Notes: a model not told the origin generated them from the sequence alone. DNA of 64,000 nucleotides from Flavobacterium azizsancarii (GCF_027980145.1 NZ_JAMZNK010000025.1:1-64000), one strand, 5' to 3'; numbered from the stretch's first letter, positions 43,257 to 52,409 are shown. Translations and numbers: made by a program.

Positions 43257-44708
43257 TTATCGTATCACAGTTATTGATCCTTTTTTCTCACCTGCGTCGC
43301 CTTTAATGACATAGTAATATACCGGATTTACATTTTTAAAATTTATTGAAGTTTGAGGCCAGTCTCCCTGATAATTATTAACATCAAGAACCATATCGCC
43401 ATTCGAACTTATAATCATAACCTTGGTATTTGCATTTTTGTATTCATCCGGGATATTCCAATACGGACTGGCGCCGCTCAGACTAATTATGTTTGGAATA
43501 ACTGAAGACGGGCCTGCTTTTCCTTTAGCTTGAAAAATAAATTCTTTAGAAGAAATACAACCCGAAGATTGTGAAATTTTTACTTTATAAGTACCAATAG
43601 ATGCAACTAAATAAGAATCTGTTGTTGCGCCTGAAATAAGATTATTGTTTAAATACCACTCATAAGTTGGATTTGCAGCATCTGTTGTAACAGTAACATT
43701 TAGAGTTTCTCCTTCATCAAGTTTAAACTCATCTGCTACATCTATACTGGCATTAAAACCATTACTTTTAAGATCAATAGTTCCTGTAGCATTACACCCT
43801 CCAAAATCAATTGATACAGTATAAATTCCCGATTCAGTTGCTTTAACCGTTCTGGTATTACCTCCAAAGTCTTTTCCGTCTTTTTTCCATGCATAGCTGT
43901 TACCACTAGTTGCCGTTAGAACAGTACCATCAGCACTTGCGCAAAATGGGTTTCCTAAACTTGAGTTAATAGTTGCAGCAGATCCTGACGACGAACTTGT
44001 AACAGTGATACGATTTGAACTAATATTTGGTTCTGTACAAGCTCCATACTCAACAAAAGCATAATATTCTCCTACTGAATTTACCACTAACGATTTACCA
44101 CTTTGTCCTGCGATAATTGCGCCATCCTTAAACCATCTGTATTTAAGATTAGGATAATTAAGAGGAGAAGATGTTATAACGCTCGGAGTATCGTTATCTA
44201 TATTTAGAGTTATACTACCACCGGCACAAATTGTTGCAGTACCAGATTTTCCATTAATAGAAAATGATCCTTCAAAAACCTTATAATAAGCAGGAAAATC
44301 AGTTGCCTGAGTATTCGAATTTTTATATCGTACACTAGTAACTCCTGTAGAACTTTTGATTCTGATACCATATAGCTCAGAACCTACTAGATTAACAGGA
44401 AGCGCGAATTTTATAATTTGCTTGGTAGTAGTCACATCCGTAACGTCAAGCTTTGTCGCTATTGTAGAGTTGGTAAAATTACCTAAATTGTCTGAAAGTT
44501 CAACCTCAAATGTAGTACCTGCCGGAAAATCAACATAACTAAATGTAGCATAAAATTCATTAAACGTACCTCCTGCACAAAGTCTCTCAAGATCATCAAA
44601 TGATTGTGGTAGAATTGTTTGCGCATGCATATTTGATTTAGCAAAGAATAAAATGCTAAATAAAATAATAATAAATGTGGTATTTTTTGGGGTAATTTTT
44701 TGAATCAT
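43257..44708 (-). CDS. sprC: SprC-like secreted gliding protein
   Basis: A 483-residue secreted protein with a signal peptide (ending near NMHAQ, residue 30). It has several Ig/PKD-like beta domains, with YRWFKDGAIIAGQSGKSL and YAWKKDGKDFGGNTRTV as recognisable strands of two of them. The C-terminal 85 residues (PSSVIPNIISLSGASPYWNI onward, with VMIISSNGDMV) resemble a gliding-type T9SS sorting domain. Position directly before sprD and sprB matches sprC of F. johnsoniae. Its start overlaps the preceding gene by four bases (ATGA). The name rests mainly on gene order. Confidence 0.72.
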   Translation of the reverse strand: MIQKITPKNTTFIIILFSILFFAKSNMHAQTILPQSFDDLERLCAGGTFNEFYATFSYVDFPAGTTFEVELSDNLGNFTNSTIATKLDVTDVTTTKQIIKFALPVNLVGSELYGIRIKSSTGVTSVRYKNSNTQATDFPAYYKVFEGSFSINGKSGTATICAGGSITLNIDNDTPSVITSSPLNYPNLKYRWFKDGAIIAGQSGKSLVVNSVGEYYAFVEYGACTEPNISSNRITVTSSSSGSAATINSSLGNPFCASADGTVLTATSGNSYAWKKDGKDFGGNTRTVKATESGIYTVSIDFGGCNATGTIDLKSNGFNASIDVADEFKLDEGETLNVTVTTDAANPTYEWYLNNNLISGATTDSYLVASIGTYKVKISQSSGCISSKEFIFQAKGKAGPSSVIPNIISLSGASPYWNIPDEYKNANTKVMIISSNGDMVLDVNNYQGDWPQTSINFKNVNPVYYYVIKGDAGEKKGSITVIR

Positions 44709-45124
44709 ATAGTGCGTTTTCGGGCCAGATCTATATTCTCAAAAAACAAAATGTCGATAAACGTTTCAGAAAAATCATACCTATAGTTTTCAATTATATC
44801 TTTTGCAAGAAGTGAATATGAAGCCGATATAGAATTATTTTCTTCACAGTTTGAAGTTACCCGATCATTCTCTCCAGTTGCAATAGGAAGGCTATCCTTG
44901 GGGTTGGACAGCCTTGCTAGAAACTGATTAGAATTCTCTAATTTACTAATAATACTACTATTATCAGCTGTGCCATTCTTTTGGTTATTTGACGCCGTCA
45001 TACCACAAATAGTGCTAATAGAAACTGTAGGCTTTTCTATTGAACTTTGTGCATATAGACTTAACGCAATAGGTGAAACCAAAAATATAATATTTAAAAA
45101 ATATTTTTTCGTTGATTGAGCCAT
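44705..45124 (-). CDS. Small secreted protein of the spr locus
   Basis: A 139-residue protein with a signal peptide (hydrophobic residues 9-24, ending SLYAQS). The mature part is polar and rich in serine and asparagine, with two cysteines, and ends in DILFFENIDLARKRTI. I do not recognise a family. Its stop overlaps the sprC start (ATGA), so it is almost certainly translated with sprC. That makes it a candidate gliding accessory protein by position only. Confidence 0.65.
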   Translation of the reverse strand: MAQSTKKYFLNIIFLVSPIALSLYAQSSIEKPTVSISTICGMTASNNQKNGTADNSSIISKLENSNQFLARLSNPKDSLPIATGENDRVTSNCEENNSISASYSLLAKDIIENYRYDFSETFIDILFFENIDLARKRTI

Positions 45125-45226
45125 TATGTCTTGATCTTTATTTGGTCCGGTTTAAGACGAATACATAAATTGTGTCTGGGGACTTTATTAATAAAATTTA
45201 CGTTTTGAAATAAAAATCTAAATCTA

Positions 45227-46519
45227 TTATCTGTTTCCGCTTGAAGCAGTGATTTTTCCTAGTTGTAGTCTGAAATCTGGTTTTTTTGCATTGAAGATAT
45301 CAATGAATGTTTCTCTGTTACTGCTTTGAGAATAGACATTGAAGAAAACACTATTTCCATACCAGCTCTCTAAATCTTCGTTGTTAGAATTGTATTCCGT
45401 AAAGATATTTCCTTTACATAGGTTAAAATACATTTCTTCAAATTTGATTTTTTTAAGATTGGCATCGTTAATTTCTGTTTTACTGTCTAATAAAACTGCC
45501 GGATTAAATCCCGAAATTACACTTCTTTTCATTTCAAGAGAAGCATTTTCAGCAACATAAACAGCTTCTTTCACTAAACCTGCCTGAATATCAGCATTGA
45601 TGTTTTCACTGTCGTTAAGCATTGTAATATTAGTAGCAACAACTAATGTTTGTTTTTTAGTAAAATCAGTTTCGCTTTTCTTTTCGTATGATTTTACCTC
45701 CATACAACGAGATCCGTCTTTAGTACTTGAGAAGTAAGAAGATCTAACTGCAAGAGAATTGTAGAAACGACATTGAACTCCTTGCGAAAATTTAAAATCG
45801 TCGTTGATAGATTTATAAGAAACAAATTTTGTTGCATTTACATCTCCACCCAAGAAACCAAATGAATCACCACCAGCGTAGCTTACCATAATGTTTTCAA
45901 GTATTGTTTTATTTCCAACACCTGCTAAAGTTAAAGCGTTGAAAGTATCCGATCCCTTAACTCTTTTACCTGCAAATTCGATTCTCACAAATCTTAAAAT
46001 TCCTGAGTTTGCTGCAATATTATCACCCCCGTAAGTAGTAAGTGACGGGTCAAGATCTAAATTATAAGAACCAATATTTCCAAATTTATTAATTGGAGCA
46101 TCACCAAGAATTACAACTCCACCCCAGTCTCCAGCTTTTTTCTGGCTGCGGTTTGAAGTAAATACAATAGGGTCAGTCTCTAAACCATCAGCAATAAGTT
46201 GTGCACCTTTTGTAACTACCAATGTTCCTTTAGTTTCAAAATCACCAATAATCAAAGTTCCTGGCTCAATTGTTAAAACAGCATTGTTGGTCACATAAAC
46301 ATTACCTTGCAAAACATAAATATTCCTCTTGAGCAATTTTGTATTAACAGAAATATTTCCTGCTAAGATTTGATTTGCTTCTCCATATTCAATTTTGTTA
46401 GGCTTAAATTCTGTCCAGTTATTCAACCAGTTGTTGTAGCCCATAATTCCTTTCTCTTGCTGAGCACTCATAGTAGTGACTGTCAAAAGAACGCAGATCA
46501 TTTGAGTAATTTTTTTCAT
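45227..46519 (-). CDS. Secreted parallel beta-helix-like protein
   Basis: A 430-residue protein with a signal peptide (ending TTMSAQ, residue 20). The body has repeated short strands typical of a right-handed beta helix: LQGNVYVTNNAVLTIEPGTL, then GTLVVTKGAQLIADG, ILRFVRIEFAGKRV and ILENIMVSYAGGD. Related Bacteroidota proteins carry the same TIEPGT and FTSN blocks and have no known activity. No C-terminal sorting signal is obvious. It lies 103 bases upstream of the small protein and the spr genes on the same strand, so it may belong to the same operon. Confidence 0.7.
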   Translation of the reverse strand: MKKITQMICVLLTVTTMSAQQEKGIMGYNNWLNNWTEFKPNKIEYGEANQILAGNISVNTKLLKRNIYVLQGNVYVTNNAVLTIEPGTLIIGDFETKGTLVVTKGAQLIADGLETDPIVFTSNRSQKKAGDWGGVVILGDAPINKFGNIGSYNLDLDPSLTTYGGDNIAANSGILRFVRIEFAGKRVKGSDTFNALTLAGVGNKTILENIMVSYAGGDSFGFLGGDVNATKFVSYKSINDDFKFSQGVQCRFYNSLAVRSSYFSSTKDGSRCMEVKSYEKKSETDFTKKQTLVVATNITMLNDSENINADIQAGLVKEAVYVAENASLEMKRSVISGFNPAVLLDSKTEINDANLKKIKFEEMYFNLCKGNIFTEYNSNNEDLESWYGNSVFFNVYSQSSNRETFIDIFNAKKPDFRLQLGKITASSGNR

Positions 46520-46699
46520 GATAAGGGGGTATTACGGTTAATAATAAATTTGGGTATGCGTAAAAAACTCATCTCGGGTTTTCTGATTTTGTCAGAACAC
46601 ATCGAGGACGAGTTGCTTTTGTCTCTTCTCAAAATGCCACGTAAAATCAATCCATTTACGTAAACACTTCAAAAAAGGTTTTATAAAATATATTTTTAA

Positions 46700-47152
46700 T
46701 TACATTTCGTTCAATTCGTTGAACTCATGTAAAGATTTTAATGTGCTTTCGTAAAATAAAATTGCTGCAATTAAGTTTCCTTTATCAGAATACGGCATCA
46801 TTTTTCTTTGAAACTCTACTGTTGTATCTAAAAATGTATTTGTACCAACAGCCTGAGCATCTAATACTTTTTTGTGTTCGTTATCGTCCGGAATACCTAA
46901 GTCTGCCATCGTAACTCCTGGCTTAGTAACCAAAGCAATGTAAGGGAGGGTTTTTACTAAAACTTTAATACGCTCAATGTATAATTCTAAAAGTTCTCCT
47001 TTTTGCATACCACTCAATTCTTTTTGATCGTGATATTTACGAATAAGAGCCGTTGTACTAATTATACTTCTAGGAGCATTTTTAGCCTGAGCTGAGATCG
47101 CCCCGGTTGTCAATATAAAAAGTGCACTAAATAAAATAATTTTCCCTTTCAT
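46700..47152 (-). CDS. Secreted helical protein at the head of the spr cluster
   Basis: A 150-residue protein with a signal peptide (ending GAISAQA, residue 22). The rest is predicted helical, with basic and acidic residues alternating (for example HDQKELSGMQKGELLELYIE), and no cysteine. I do not recognise the family. A strong promoter lies just upstream on the minus strand, and the next gene in the same direction begins 180 bases downstream. It is therefore likely to be the first gene of the gliding cluster. Confidence 0.7.
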   Translation of the reverse strand: MKGKIILFSALFILTTGAISAQAKNAPRSIISTTALIRKYHDQKELSGMQKGELLELYIERIKVLVKTLPYIALVTKPGVTMADLGIPDDNEHKKVLDAQAVGTNTFLDTTVEFQRKMMPYSDKGNLIAAILFYESTLKSLHEFNELNEM

Positions 47153-47550
47153 AGATTCTTATTAATAGGTTATTGATGAAAACAAAAATATATAAATTAA
47201 CTCAAATTGCAACTTTATTGATTTCTTTTTTCAAAAAAAAACCTTAAAAAAACCTTAAAAACCAGCGCTATGTCGAGAAAATGTGCGTTTTAACGGCTTT
47301 TTTGTTAAAAATCTTAAAATAAAATCCATAAGTTATTACTTACTAAAGATCAAAATTATTATATATTAATAACCAAAATAACCTTACGTTTAGCATTTTT
47401 CTGAAAAAACTATTAACAAAAAACTATTGATATCTACTCGATTTACTCTTGTTATTAACAAAAGTTCGTTGACAAACCACAAAAAATTAAGCAAAAAAAC
47501 TGTATTCCAACATAAATAAATAGCAGCCAATAAACTTTTTCCCTAAAATT
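47153..47550. other. Gene-free AT-rich divergent region
   Basis: About 430 bases separate the divergent spr cluster and holB. Both ends hold promoters. The middle is very AT-rich with long A runs (near 47225-47260) and a few AACCTTA-type words. I see no gene, tRNA or clear operator in it. Confidence 0.6.
47183..47212 (-). promoter_or_regulatory. Promoter at the head of the spr cluster
   Basis: On the minus strand, TTG at 47212-47210, a 19-base spacer and TATTTTTG at 47190-47183 match the Bacteroidota consensus. The ATG at 47152 follows after 30 bases. Confidence 0.7.
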
Positions 47551-47579
47551 TTTGACTATATCATTTTCTTCTATCTTTG
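47551..47579 (+). promoter_or_regulatory. Near-leaderless promoter of holB
   Basis: TTTG at 47551-47554, a 17-base spacer and TATCTTTG at 47572-47579 form a full consensus promoter. The ATG at 47584 begins only four bases after the -7 box, so transcription should start at or next to the start codon. Confidence 0.75.
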
Positions 47580-47583
47580 CTTC

Positions 47584-48732
47584 ATGCAATTTTCTCAAAT
47601 TTTAGGTCAGGATTACATCAAAAGTCACTTGATAAAAAGTGCATCTTCCGGGCGAATTCCACACGCACAATTATTCATTGGGCCGGAAGGAAGTGGAACA
47701 TTATCAACGGCAATTGCTTATGCGCAATACATTTTGTGTAACAATACAGGAGATGAAAACTCAAACGGAAACGATTCCTGCAATTTGAAGTTTCAAAACC
47801 TCTCGCATCCCGATTTACATTTTATTTATCCAACAGTTACAACTGAAGATGTAAAAACAAAACCAAAAAGTTTAGACTTCATTCAGGACTGGCGCACATT
47901 TATTCAGGAAATGCCTTATGGAGGTTTATTTGACTGGTACAAAATTTTAGGCGTACAAAACAAACAAGGTGAAATTCGCGTCGAAGATGCAACAGAAGTT
48001 TTAAAATCACTCTCGTTAAAATCATACGAAGGCGGTTACAAAATAATGATTATCTGGATGGCTGATAAAATGAATATCGCCGCCTCAAATAAGCTTTTAA
48101 AATTATTAGAAGAACCATCAGATAAAACAATATTTATACTGATTTCTGAAAATGAAGAAGACATAATACAAACGATACGTTCTCGTTGTCAGGTTATTCA
48201 CTTTAACGGCTTACCCGAAAAAGTAATTGCTGAAGCATTAGTTTCCCAAGAAAATACAGATTCGAACTTAGCTAAAAAAATAGCACATCAGGCACAGGGA
48301 AATTTCAGTAAAGCATTACATCTTTTAAAAGAAGACGATTCTGAATATCCTTTTGAACAATGGTTTGTTAATTGGGTTCGTGCCGCTTTTAGAGCCAAAG
48401 GAAATGCAGCTGCAATTCAGGACTTAATATCCTGGAGTGAAGAAATTGCAGGTCTGGGCCGTGAAAGCCAGAAAAAATTCATACAATTTTGTATCGAAAT
48501 GTTTCGTCAGGCACTTTTACTCAATTATGAGGCACCTGCTTTAGTTTATATAGAACCTAAAGTCGAAAAATTTAAACTGGAAAATTTTGCCCCTTTTGTA
48601 AACGGCAATAATATTCACGAAATTTTCAAGGAGCTTTCAGATGCCCTGTATCACATTGAAAGAAATGGAAATGCTAAAATAATTTTGACCGATTTATCTA
48701 TAAAACTGACTCGTTTAATTCATAAAAAATAA
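47584..48732 (+). CDS. holB: DNA polymerase III subunit delta-prime
   Basis: A 382-residue AAA+ clamp-loader subunit. The N-terminal SQILGQDYIKSHLIKSASSG and GRIPHAQLFIGPEGSGT segments (residues 4-45) show a Walker A-like loop lacking its lysine, typical of delta-prime. It also has KIMIIWMADKMNIAASNKLLKLLEEP (Walker B and sensor region) near residues 152-177 and IRSRCQVIHF near residue 205. The protein loads the sliding clamp during replication. The DoxX gene begins seven bases after its stop. Confidence 0.9.
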   Translation: MQFSQILGQDYIKSHLIKSASSGRIPHAQLFIGPEGSGTLSTAIAYAQYILCNNTGDENSNGNDSCNLKFQNLSHPDLHFIYPTVTTEDVKTKPKSLDFIQDWRTFIQEMPYGGLFDWYKILGVQNKQGEIRVEDATEVLKSLSLKSYEGGYKIMIIWMADKMNIAASNKLLKLLEEPSDKTIFILISENEEDIIQTIRSRCQVIHFNGLPEKVIAEALVSQENTDSNLAKKIAHQAQGNFSKALHLLKEDDSEYPFEQWFVNWVRAAFRAKGNAAAIQDLISWSEEIAGLGRESQKKFIQFCIEMFRQALLLNYEAPALVYIEPKVEKFKLENFAPFVNGNNIHEIFKELSDALYHIERNGNAKIILTDLSIKLTRLIHKK

Positions 48733-48739
48733 TTTTCAA

Positions 48740-49126
48740 ATGAATACTAATGTTTCCTCCATTTTACTATTAGCTTTTTTAGCATTAACGTTCTTACAAT
48801 CAGGATACGAAAAAATCTTTTATTGGAAAGATAATGTCGAATGGCTTAAAGGGCATTTTGCCAAAACGCCTTTAAAAAATCAAGTTCCACTAGCTTTGTT
48901 CCATCTTTTAGTTTTAGAATTAATTTCAGGAATTTTGTGCGTGGTTGGTGCAATACAATTATTAACGAACAGTGGCCGTGAATTTGGTTTTTACGGAGCA
49001 GTTTTCTCTTGTATTTGTTTGTTAATGATGTTATTTGGACAAAGATTAGCTAAGGATTATGATGGCGCAAGAACAATTGTTATTTACTTTATCCCAGCCG
49101 TTATGGCGGTTTATTGGCTGAATTAA
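48740..49126 (+). CDS. DoxX family membrane protein
   Basis: A 128-residue protein with four transmembrane helices, the normal DoxX size. The family pattern is seen in FLQSGYEKIFYWKDN near residue 20 and in the GQRLAKDYDGART loop near residue 100. DoxX proteins are linked to redox or stress functions, but this one has no assigned role. It follows holB by seven bases and is probably co-transcribed with it. Confidence 0.8.
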   Translation: MNTNVSSILLLAFLALTFLQSGYEKIFYWKDNVEWLKGHFAKTPLKNQVPLALFHLLVLELISGILCVVGAIQLLTNSGREFGFYGAVFSCICLLMMLFGQRLAKDYDGARTIVIYFIPAVMAVYWLN

Positions 49127-49236
49127 AAAAATAGGCATTGGCTTTTAATGATTTTCTAATCAAAATCTTAAAAGCAGGCGAAAAAGAATTTGTTTGCTTT
49201 ATGCGGACAACGAATTAAAATTTTACTGTGAAAAAA

Positions 49237-49746
49237 ATGAACCCTAAACACCCTTCAGAATCCCTAACTATTTTAACCGATTTAGTTTTACCGAGCGAAA
49301 CAAATCCTTTGAATAACCTTTTTGGAGGTGAATTATTGGCCCGTATGGATCGCGCAGCAAGTATTGCCGCCCGCAGACATTCACGCCGAATTGTAGTTAC
49401 AGCATCTGTAAATCACGTTGCTTTTAACAGGGCTATTCCGCTTGGAGCCGTAGTTACGATAGAAGCAAAGGTTTCCAGATCTTTTAAAAGTTCTATGGAA
49501 GTTTTTATTGATGTTTGGGTAGAAGACCGTGAATCCGGAAGCAGAACCAAAGCCAACGAAGCTATTTATACTTTTGTCGCCGTAGATGATAGCGGAAGAC
49601 CTGTTGAAGTTCCGCCAATTGCACCGGAAACTGAGTTGGAAATACAACGATTTGATGCTGCTTTACGTCGTAAACAATTAAGTTTATTACTCGCGGGCAA
49701 AATAAAACCATCAGAAGCAACAGAATTAAAGGCTTTGTTTCTATAG
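49237..49746 (+). CDS. Acyl-CoA thioesterase (hotdog fold)
   Basis: A 169-residue cytosolic thioesterase of the YciA/BACH type, which hydrolyses acyl-CoA to free acid and CoA. The motif LPSETNPLNNLFGGELLARM (near residue 20) places the catalytic asparagine and aspartate-containing helix, and TASVNHVAFNRAIPLGAVV follows. The frame begins at a GTG at 49228, but the ATG at 49237 is the more usual start. It is followed by recA under separate control. Confidence 0.9.
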   Translation: MNPKHPSESLTILTDLVLPSETNPLNNLFGGELLARMDRAASIAARRHSRRIVVTASVNHVAFNRAIPLGAVVTIEAKVSRSFKSSMEVFIDVWVEDRESGSRTKANEAIYTFVAVDDSGRPVEVPPIAPETELEIQRFDAALRRKQLSLLLAGKIKPSEATELKALFL

Positions 49747-49905
49747 TACAATTTGTTACAATTTGAGACAATTAAACTTCAAAAAAAGAACTAATTTTAC
49801 AAACTTACAAGCCTGATACAAATCTAAATCAGTAAGTTATCATTTCTGGTTTGTTTTTGAGAATAAATTATAAAAATTTACATGAAAGAAAAAGAAAAAA
49901 AAGAG

Positions 49906-50913
49906 ATGAGTTCAGAGAAAGAAGCCAAATTAAAAGCGCTACAACTTACGCTTGATAAACTAGATAAGACTTACGGAAAAGGAACTGTAATGAAAATGGG
50001 CGACAAAGCCATCGTTGAAGTTGAAACAATTTCTTCAGGTTCTCTTGGTGTTGATTTAGCTCTTGGAGTTAATGGTTACCCTAGAGGAAGAATTATCGAA
50101 ATATACGGTCCGGAATCTTCTGGAAAGACTACTTTGACATTACATGCAATTGCTGAAGCTCAAAAAGCGGGTGGTATTGCTGCTTTTATAGATGCTGAAC
50201 ATGCTTTTGATAGAAATTATGCCGAAAAATTAGGTGTAGATATCGAAAACTTAATCATATCTCAACCAGACAATGGAGAACAAGCTTTAGAAATTGCTGA
50301 GAATTTGATTCGTTCCGGAGCAATTGACATTGTTGTAATTGACTCTGTTGCTGCATTGACTCCAAAAAGTGAAATCGAAGGTGAAATGGGAGATTCAAAA
50401 ATGGGTCTTCACGCACGTTTAATGTCACAGGCATTAAGAAAACTAACCGGAACTATCAGTAAAACAAATTGTACTGTTTTCTTCATCAACCAGTTGAGAG
50501 AGAAAATTGGTGTAATGTTTGGTAATCCTGAAACTACAACGGGTGGTAATGCATTGAAATTCTACGCATCTGTGCGTTTAGATATTCGTCGTTCTTCACA
50601 AATTAAAGACGGTGACAATGTTATTGGAAACAGAACTAAAGTAAAAGTGGTTAAAAATAAAGTGGCTCCGCCTTTTAAAACTGCCGAATTCGACATTATG
50701 TACGGAGAAGGAGTTTCTAAAACCGGAGAAATTCTTGATTTAGCGGTTGAATTTGAAATCGTTAAAAAAGCAGGATCATGGTTTAGCTACGGAGATACAA
50801 AATTAGGACAAGGTCGTGATGCTGTAAAATCTTTAATCAAAGATAATCCGGAATTAGCAGATGAATTAGAACTTAAAATTAAAGCACATATCAAAGAATT
50901 AGCAAACGCTTAA
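49906..50913 (+). CDS. recA: Recombinase A
   Basis: A 335-residue RecA, which forms filaments on single-stranded DNA and drives strand exchange and the SOS response. The Walker A GPESSGKTT lies near residue 66, the Walker B IDIVVIDSVAAL near 140, and loop L2 with FFINQLREKIGVMFGNPETT near 200. The frame opens at an ATG at 49882. I prefer the ATG at 49906 because MSSEKEAKLKAL is the usual flavobacterial N terminus. No SOS box is evident upstream. A strong terminator follows. Confidence 0.97.
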   Translation: MSSEKEAKLKALQLTLDKLDKTYGKGTVMKMGDKAIVEVETISSGSLGVDLALGVNGYPRGRIIEIYGPESSGKTTLTLHAIAEAQKAGGIAAFIDAEHAFDRNYAEKLGVDIENLIISQPDNGEQALEIAENLIRSGAIDIVVIDSVAALTPKSEIEGEMGDSKMGLHARLMSQALRKLTGTISKTNCTVFFINQLREKIGVMFGNPETTTGGNALKFYASVRLDIRRSSQIKDGDNVIGNRTKVKVVKNKVAPPFKTAEFDIMYGEGVSKTGEILDLAVEFEIVKKAGSWFSYGDTKLGQGRDAVKSLIKDNPELADELELKIKAHIKELANA

Positions 50914-50952
50914 AACTATAATAGCGAGTATTTTACTTGCTTATTGTTCATC

Positions 50953-50986
50953 AAACCCGATAGATTTTTAGATCTGTCGGGTTTTT
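50953..50986 (+). terminator. Terminator of recA
   Basis: AACCCGATAGAT and ATCTGTCGGGTT form a 12-bp stem (one wobble pair) around a 6-base loop, followed by six T residues. Confidence 0.85.
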
Positions 50987-51122
50987 TATTTCATAAATAA
51001 TAATAAAAAAGACGCAACCATTTCAAACTAACTTCATCTACTAAACAGACATTAGATTTGGTATTAGCCATAATGCCATTCTGAAGTTTTTTTTAGGATA
51101 AATTTGGTTGTTTATTCACTAG

Positions 51123-51155
51123 AAATCCGTTAGTTTTTATGCTAACGGATTTTTT
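51123..51155. terminator. Second terminator-like hairpin
   Basis: AAATCCGTTAG and CTAACGGATTT form a perfect 11-bp stem with an 8-base loop, followed by TTTTATTT. No gene clearly ends just before it. The 50987-51282 stretch shows nothing else of note. Confidence 0.65.
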
Positions 51156-51282
51156 ATTTCATTTTCTTTAAAAAAAAACATTTTTCAGCGCAACCTTTTT
51201 GGTTTCTTACTCTCTATTATATTGTGACGTTAACTTGAGTTTTAACCAAACTCTTTATTATCAACCGTTAATATTTTTAACC

Positions 51283-51387
51283 ATGAAAGAAAAAATAGAA
51301 GTGTTGTACAGTAAAAACCGTAGAAAAACCAAATTAAAATTTAAAAAAGTATTGCGATTTATTTCAGAAAAAATAATTCACAGATAG
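51283..51387 (+). CDS. Possible 34-residue basic peptide
   Basis: A short frame starts with ATG and encodes a strongly basic peptide (MKEKIEVLYSKNRRKTKLKF and 14 more residues). It lies between two terminator-like hairpins and could be a small real gene. A longer frame from 51199 is less likely. No family is recognisable, and the ribosome binding region is not distinctive. Confidence 0.3.
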   Translation: MKEKIEVLYSKNRRKTKLKFKKVLRFISEKIIHR

Positions 51388-51427
51388 TATTTACTGAATA
51401 AAAATGGGGGATTTTAATTCAAAAGAA

Positions 51428-51464
51428 AACCCGACAATTTTTCTCAAAATTTGTCGGGTTTTTA
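51428..51464. terminator. Terminator-like hairpin before the 14-bp repeat
   Basis: ACCCGACAATTTT and AAATTTGTCGGGT form a stem of about 12 bp with a 5-base loop and a following T run. It ends next to the tandem repeat tract. Confidence 0.7.
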
Positions 51465-51466
51465 TC

Positions 51467-51592
51467 TTCTATATTCTTTCCTCTATATTCTTTCCTCTAT
51501 ATTCTTTCCTCTATATTCTTTCCTCTATATTCTTTCCTCTATATTCTTTCCTCTATATTCTTTCCTCTATATTCTTTCTTCTATATTCTTTC
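51467..51592. repeat. 14-bp tandem repeat (VNTR-like), nine copies
   Basis: CTCTATATTCTTTC repeats nine times head to tail; the first and last copies begin TTCTAT. The repeat is otherwise exact. It contains the stop codon of the acyltransferase gene on the minus strand. Confidence 0.95.
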
Positions 51593-52332
51593 TTCTTCTT
51601 GAATTCTAATAGTCCTTTATAAATCAGTTGTCTGACTTCATCTCGAAGTGTTTTTCTATTTTCACTTGTTAATCCGTTTGTTTCTACGAAAGGTAATATT
51701 TTCACGCGCATTTTTCCGGGGCTTCCACTCATGAAAGTATAAGAGAATCGTTCTTTATTATCGGCAAAAACAATTGGCACAATTGGAATTTGGTGTTCAA
51801 TTGCTAATCGAAAAGCACCATCTTTAAATTCATCCAATAAAACAGTTTCGTCATCAGGAACACCTCCTTCTGGAAAAATACAAATACTAAGTCCCTGATT
51901 CAATCTGTCTTGTGCTCTTTTGAAAACTTCATTTTTACTTCTTGAAGAGTTTCTATCTACTAAAATACAGGTCCTTTTATAAAAAAATCCGAATAAGGGA
52001 ATCTTCGAAAGTTCTTTTTTTCCAACAAAGACGAAAGGATTTCGAACCACTGCCAACATCAGCATAATATCTGTCATTGAAGTGTGATTCGCCACTATCA
52101 TATAACTTTTATTCTTGATCAGTTTCTGTTGACGTTCGACTTTATAATAGAAACCCATCCCAAAAAGGATAAATTTAGCCCAAATGCGGGCCATTCTAAA
52201 GAAATAGGGATAACCACTCTCTGAGATAATAGAAATCAGTAAAAACGGCAGCATAATCAATATCGGGATGGCCATTAAAACATAAAACCAAACACGCCAT
52301 AAAACCCAAAAAATAATCTTTATTCCTTTCAT
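51553..52332 (-). CDS. PlsC-like acyltransferase, second copy
   Basis: A 259-residue membrane-bound acyltransferase. Two hydrophobic N-terminal segments (about residues 5-40) precede the catalytic NHTSMTD near residue 82; block III FPEGGVPDDE lies near residue 153. It probably acylates lysophosphatidic acid or a related lipid. It is not close in sequence to the copy at 10596. The C-terminal tail (KKKKEYRRKNIEERI) is encoded by the 14-bp repeat. The frame extends to 52470, but that part overlaps a repeat element, so I chose the ATG at 52332. Confidence 0.88.
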   Translation of the reverse strand: MKGIKIIFWVLWRVWFYVLMAIPILIMLPFLLISIISESGYPYFFRMARIWAKFILFGMGFYYKVERQQKLIKNKSYMIVANHTSMTDIMLMLAVVRNPFVFVGKKELSKIPLFGFFYKRTCILVDRNSSRSKNEVFKRAQDRLNQGLSICIFPEGGVPDDETVLLDEFKDGAFRLAIEHQIPIVPIVFADNKERFSYTFMSGSPGKMRVKILPFVETNGLTSENRKTLRDEVRQLIYKGLLEFKKKKEYRRKNIEERI

Positions 52333-52409
52333 GGTTTCAAATGTAAGAAAACAGAAATGAATTATACAAAAAGAATTTATGGTGTAAATAATACAGTACG
52401 CTTTTTTTT

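Noticed and set aside
46370..46663. A 97-codon plus-strand frame across the start of the beta-helix gene
   Set aside because: It overlaps the coding start and promoter region of the minus-strand gene and has no recognisable sequence pattern.
49381..49771. Three minus-strand frames opposite the thioesterase gene
   Set aside because: The plus-strand gene shows a clear hotdog motif; the opposite frames have no protein character.
51467..51592. CRISPR-like array of short repeats
   Set aside because: The units are head to tail without spacers, only 14 bases long, and there are no cas genes nearby.
51404..51622. A 72-codon plus-strand frame with the repeat FPLYSFLYILSSIF
   Set aside because: It is made mostly by the 14-bp tandem repeat and runs across a terminator hairpin, so it is not a gene.
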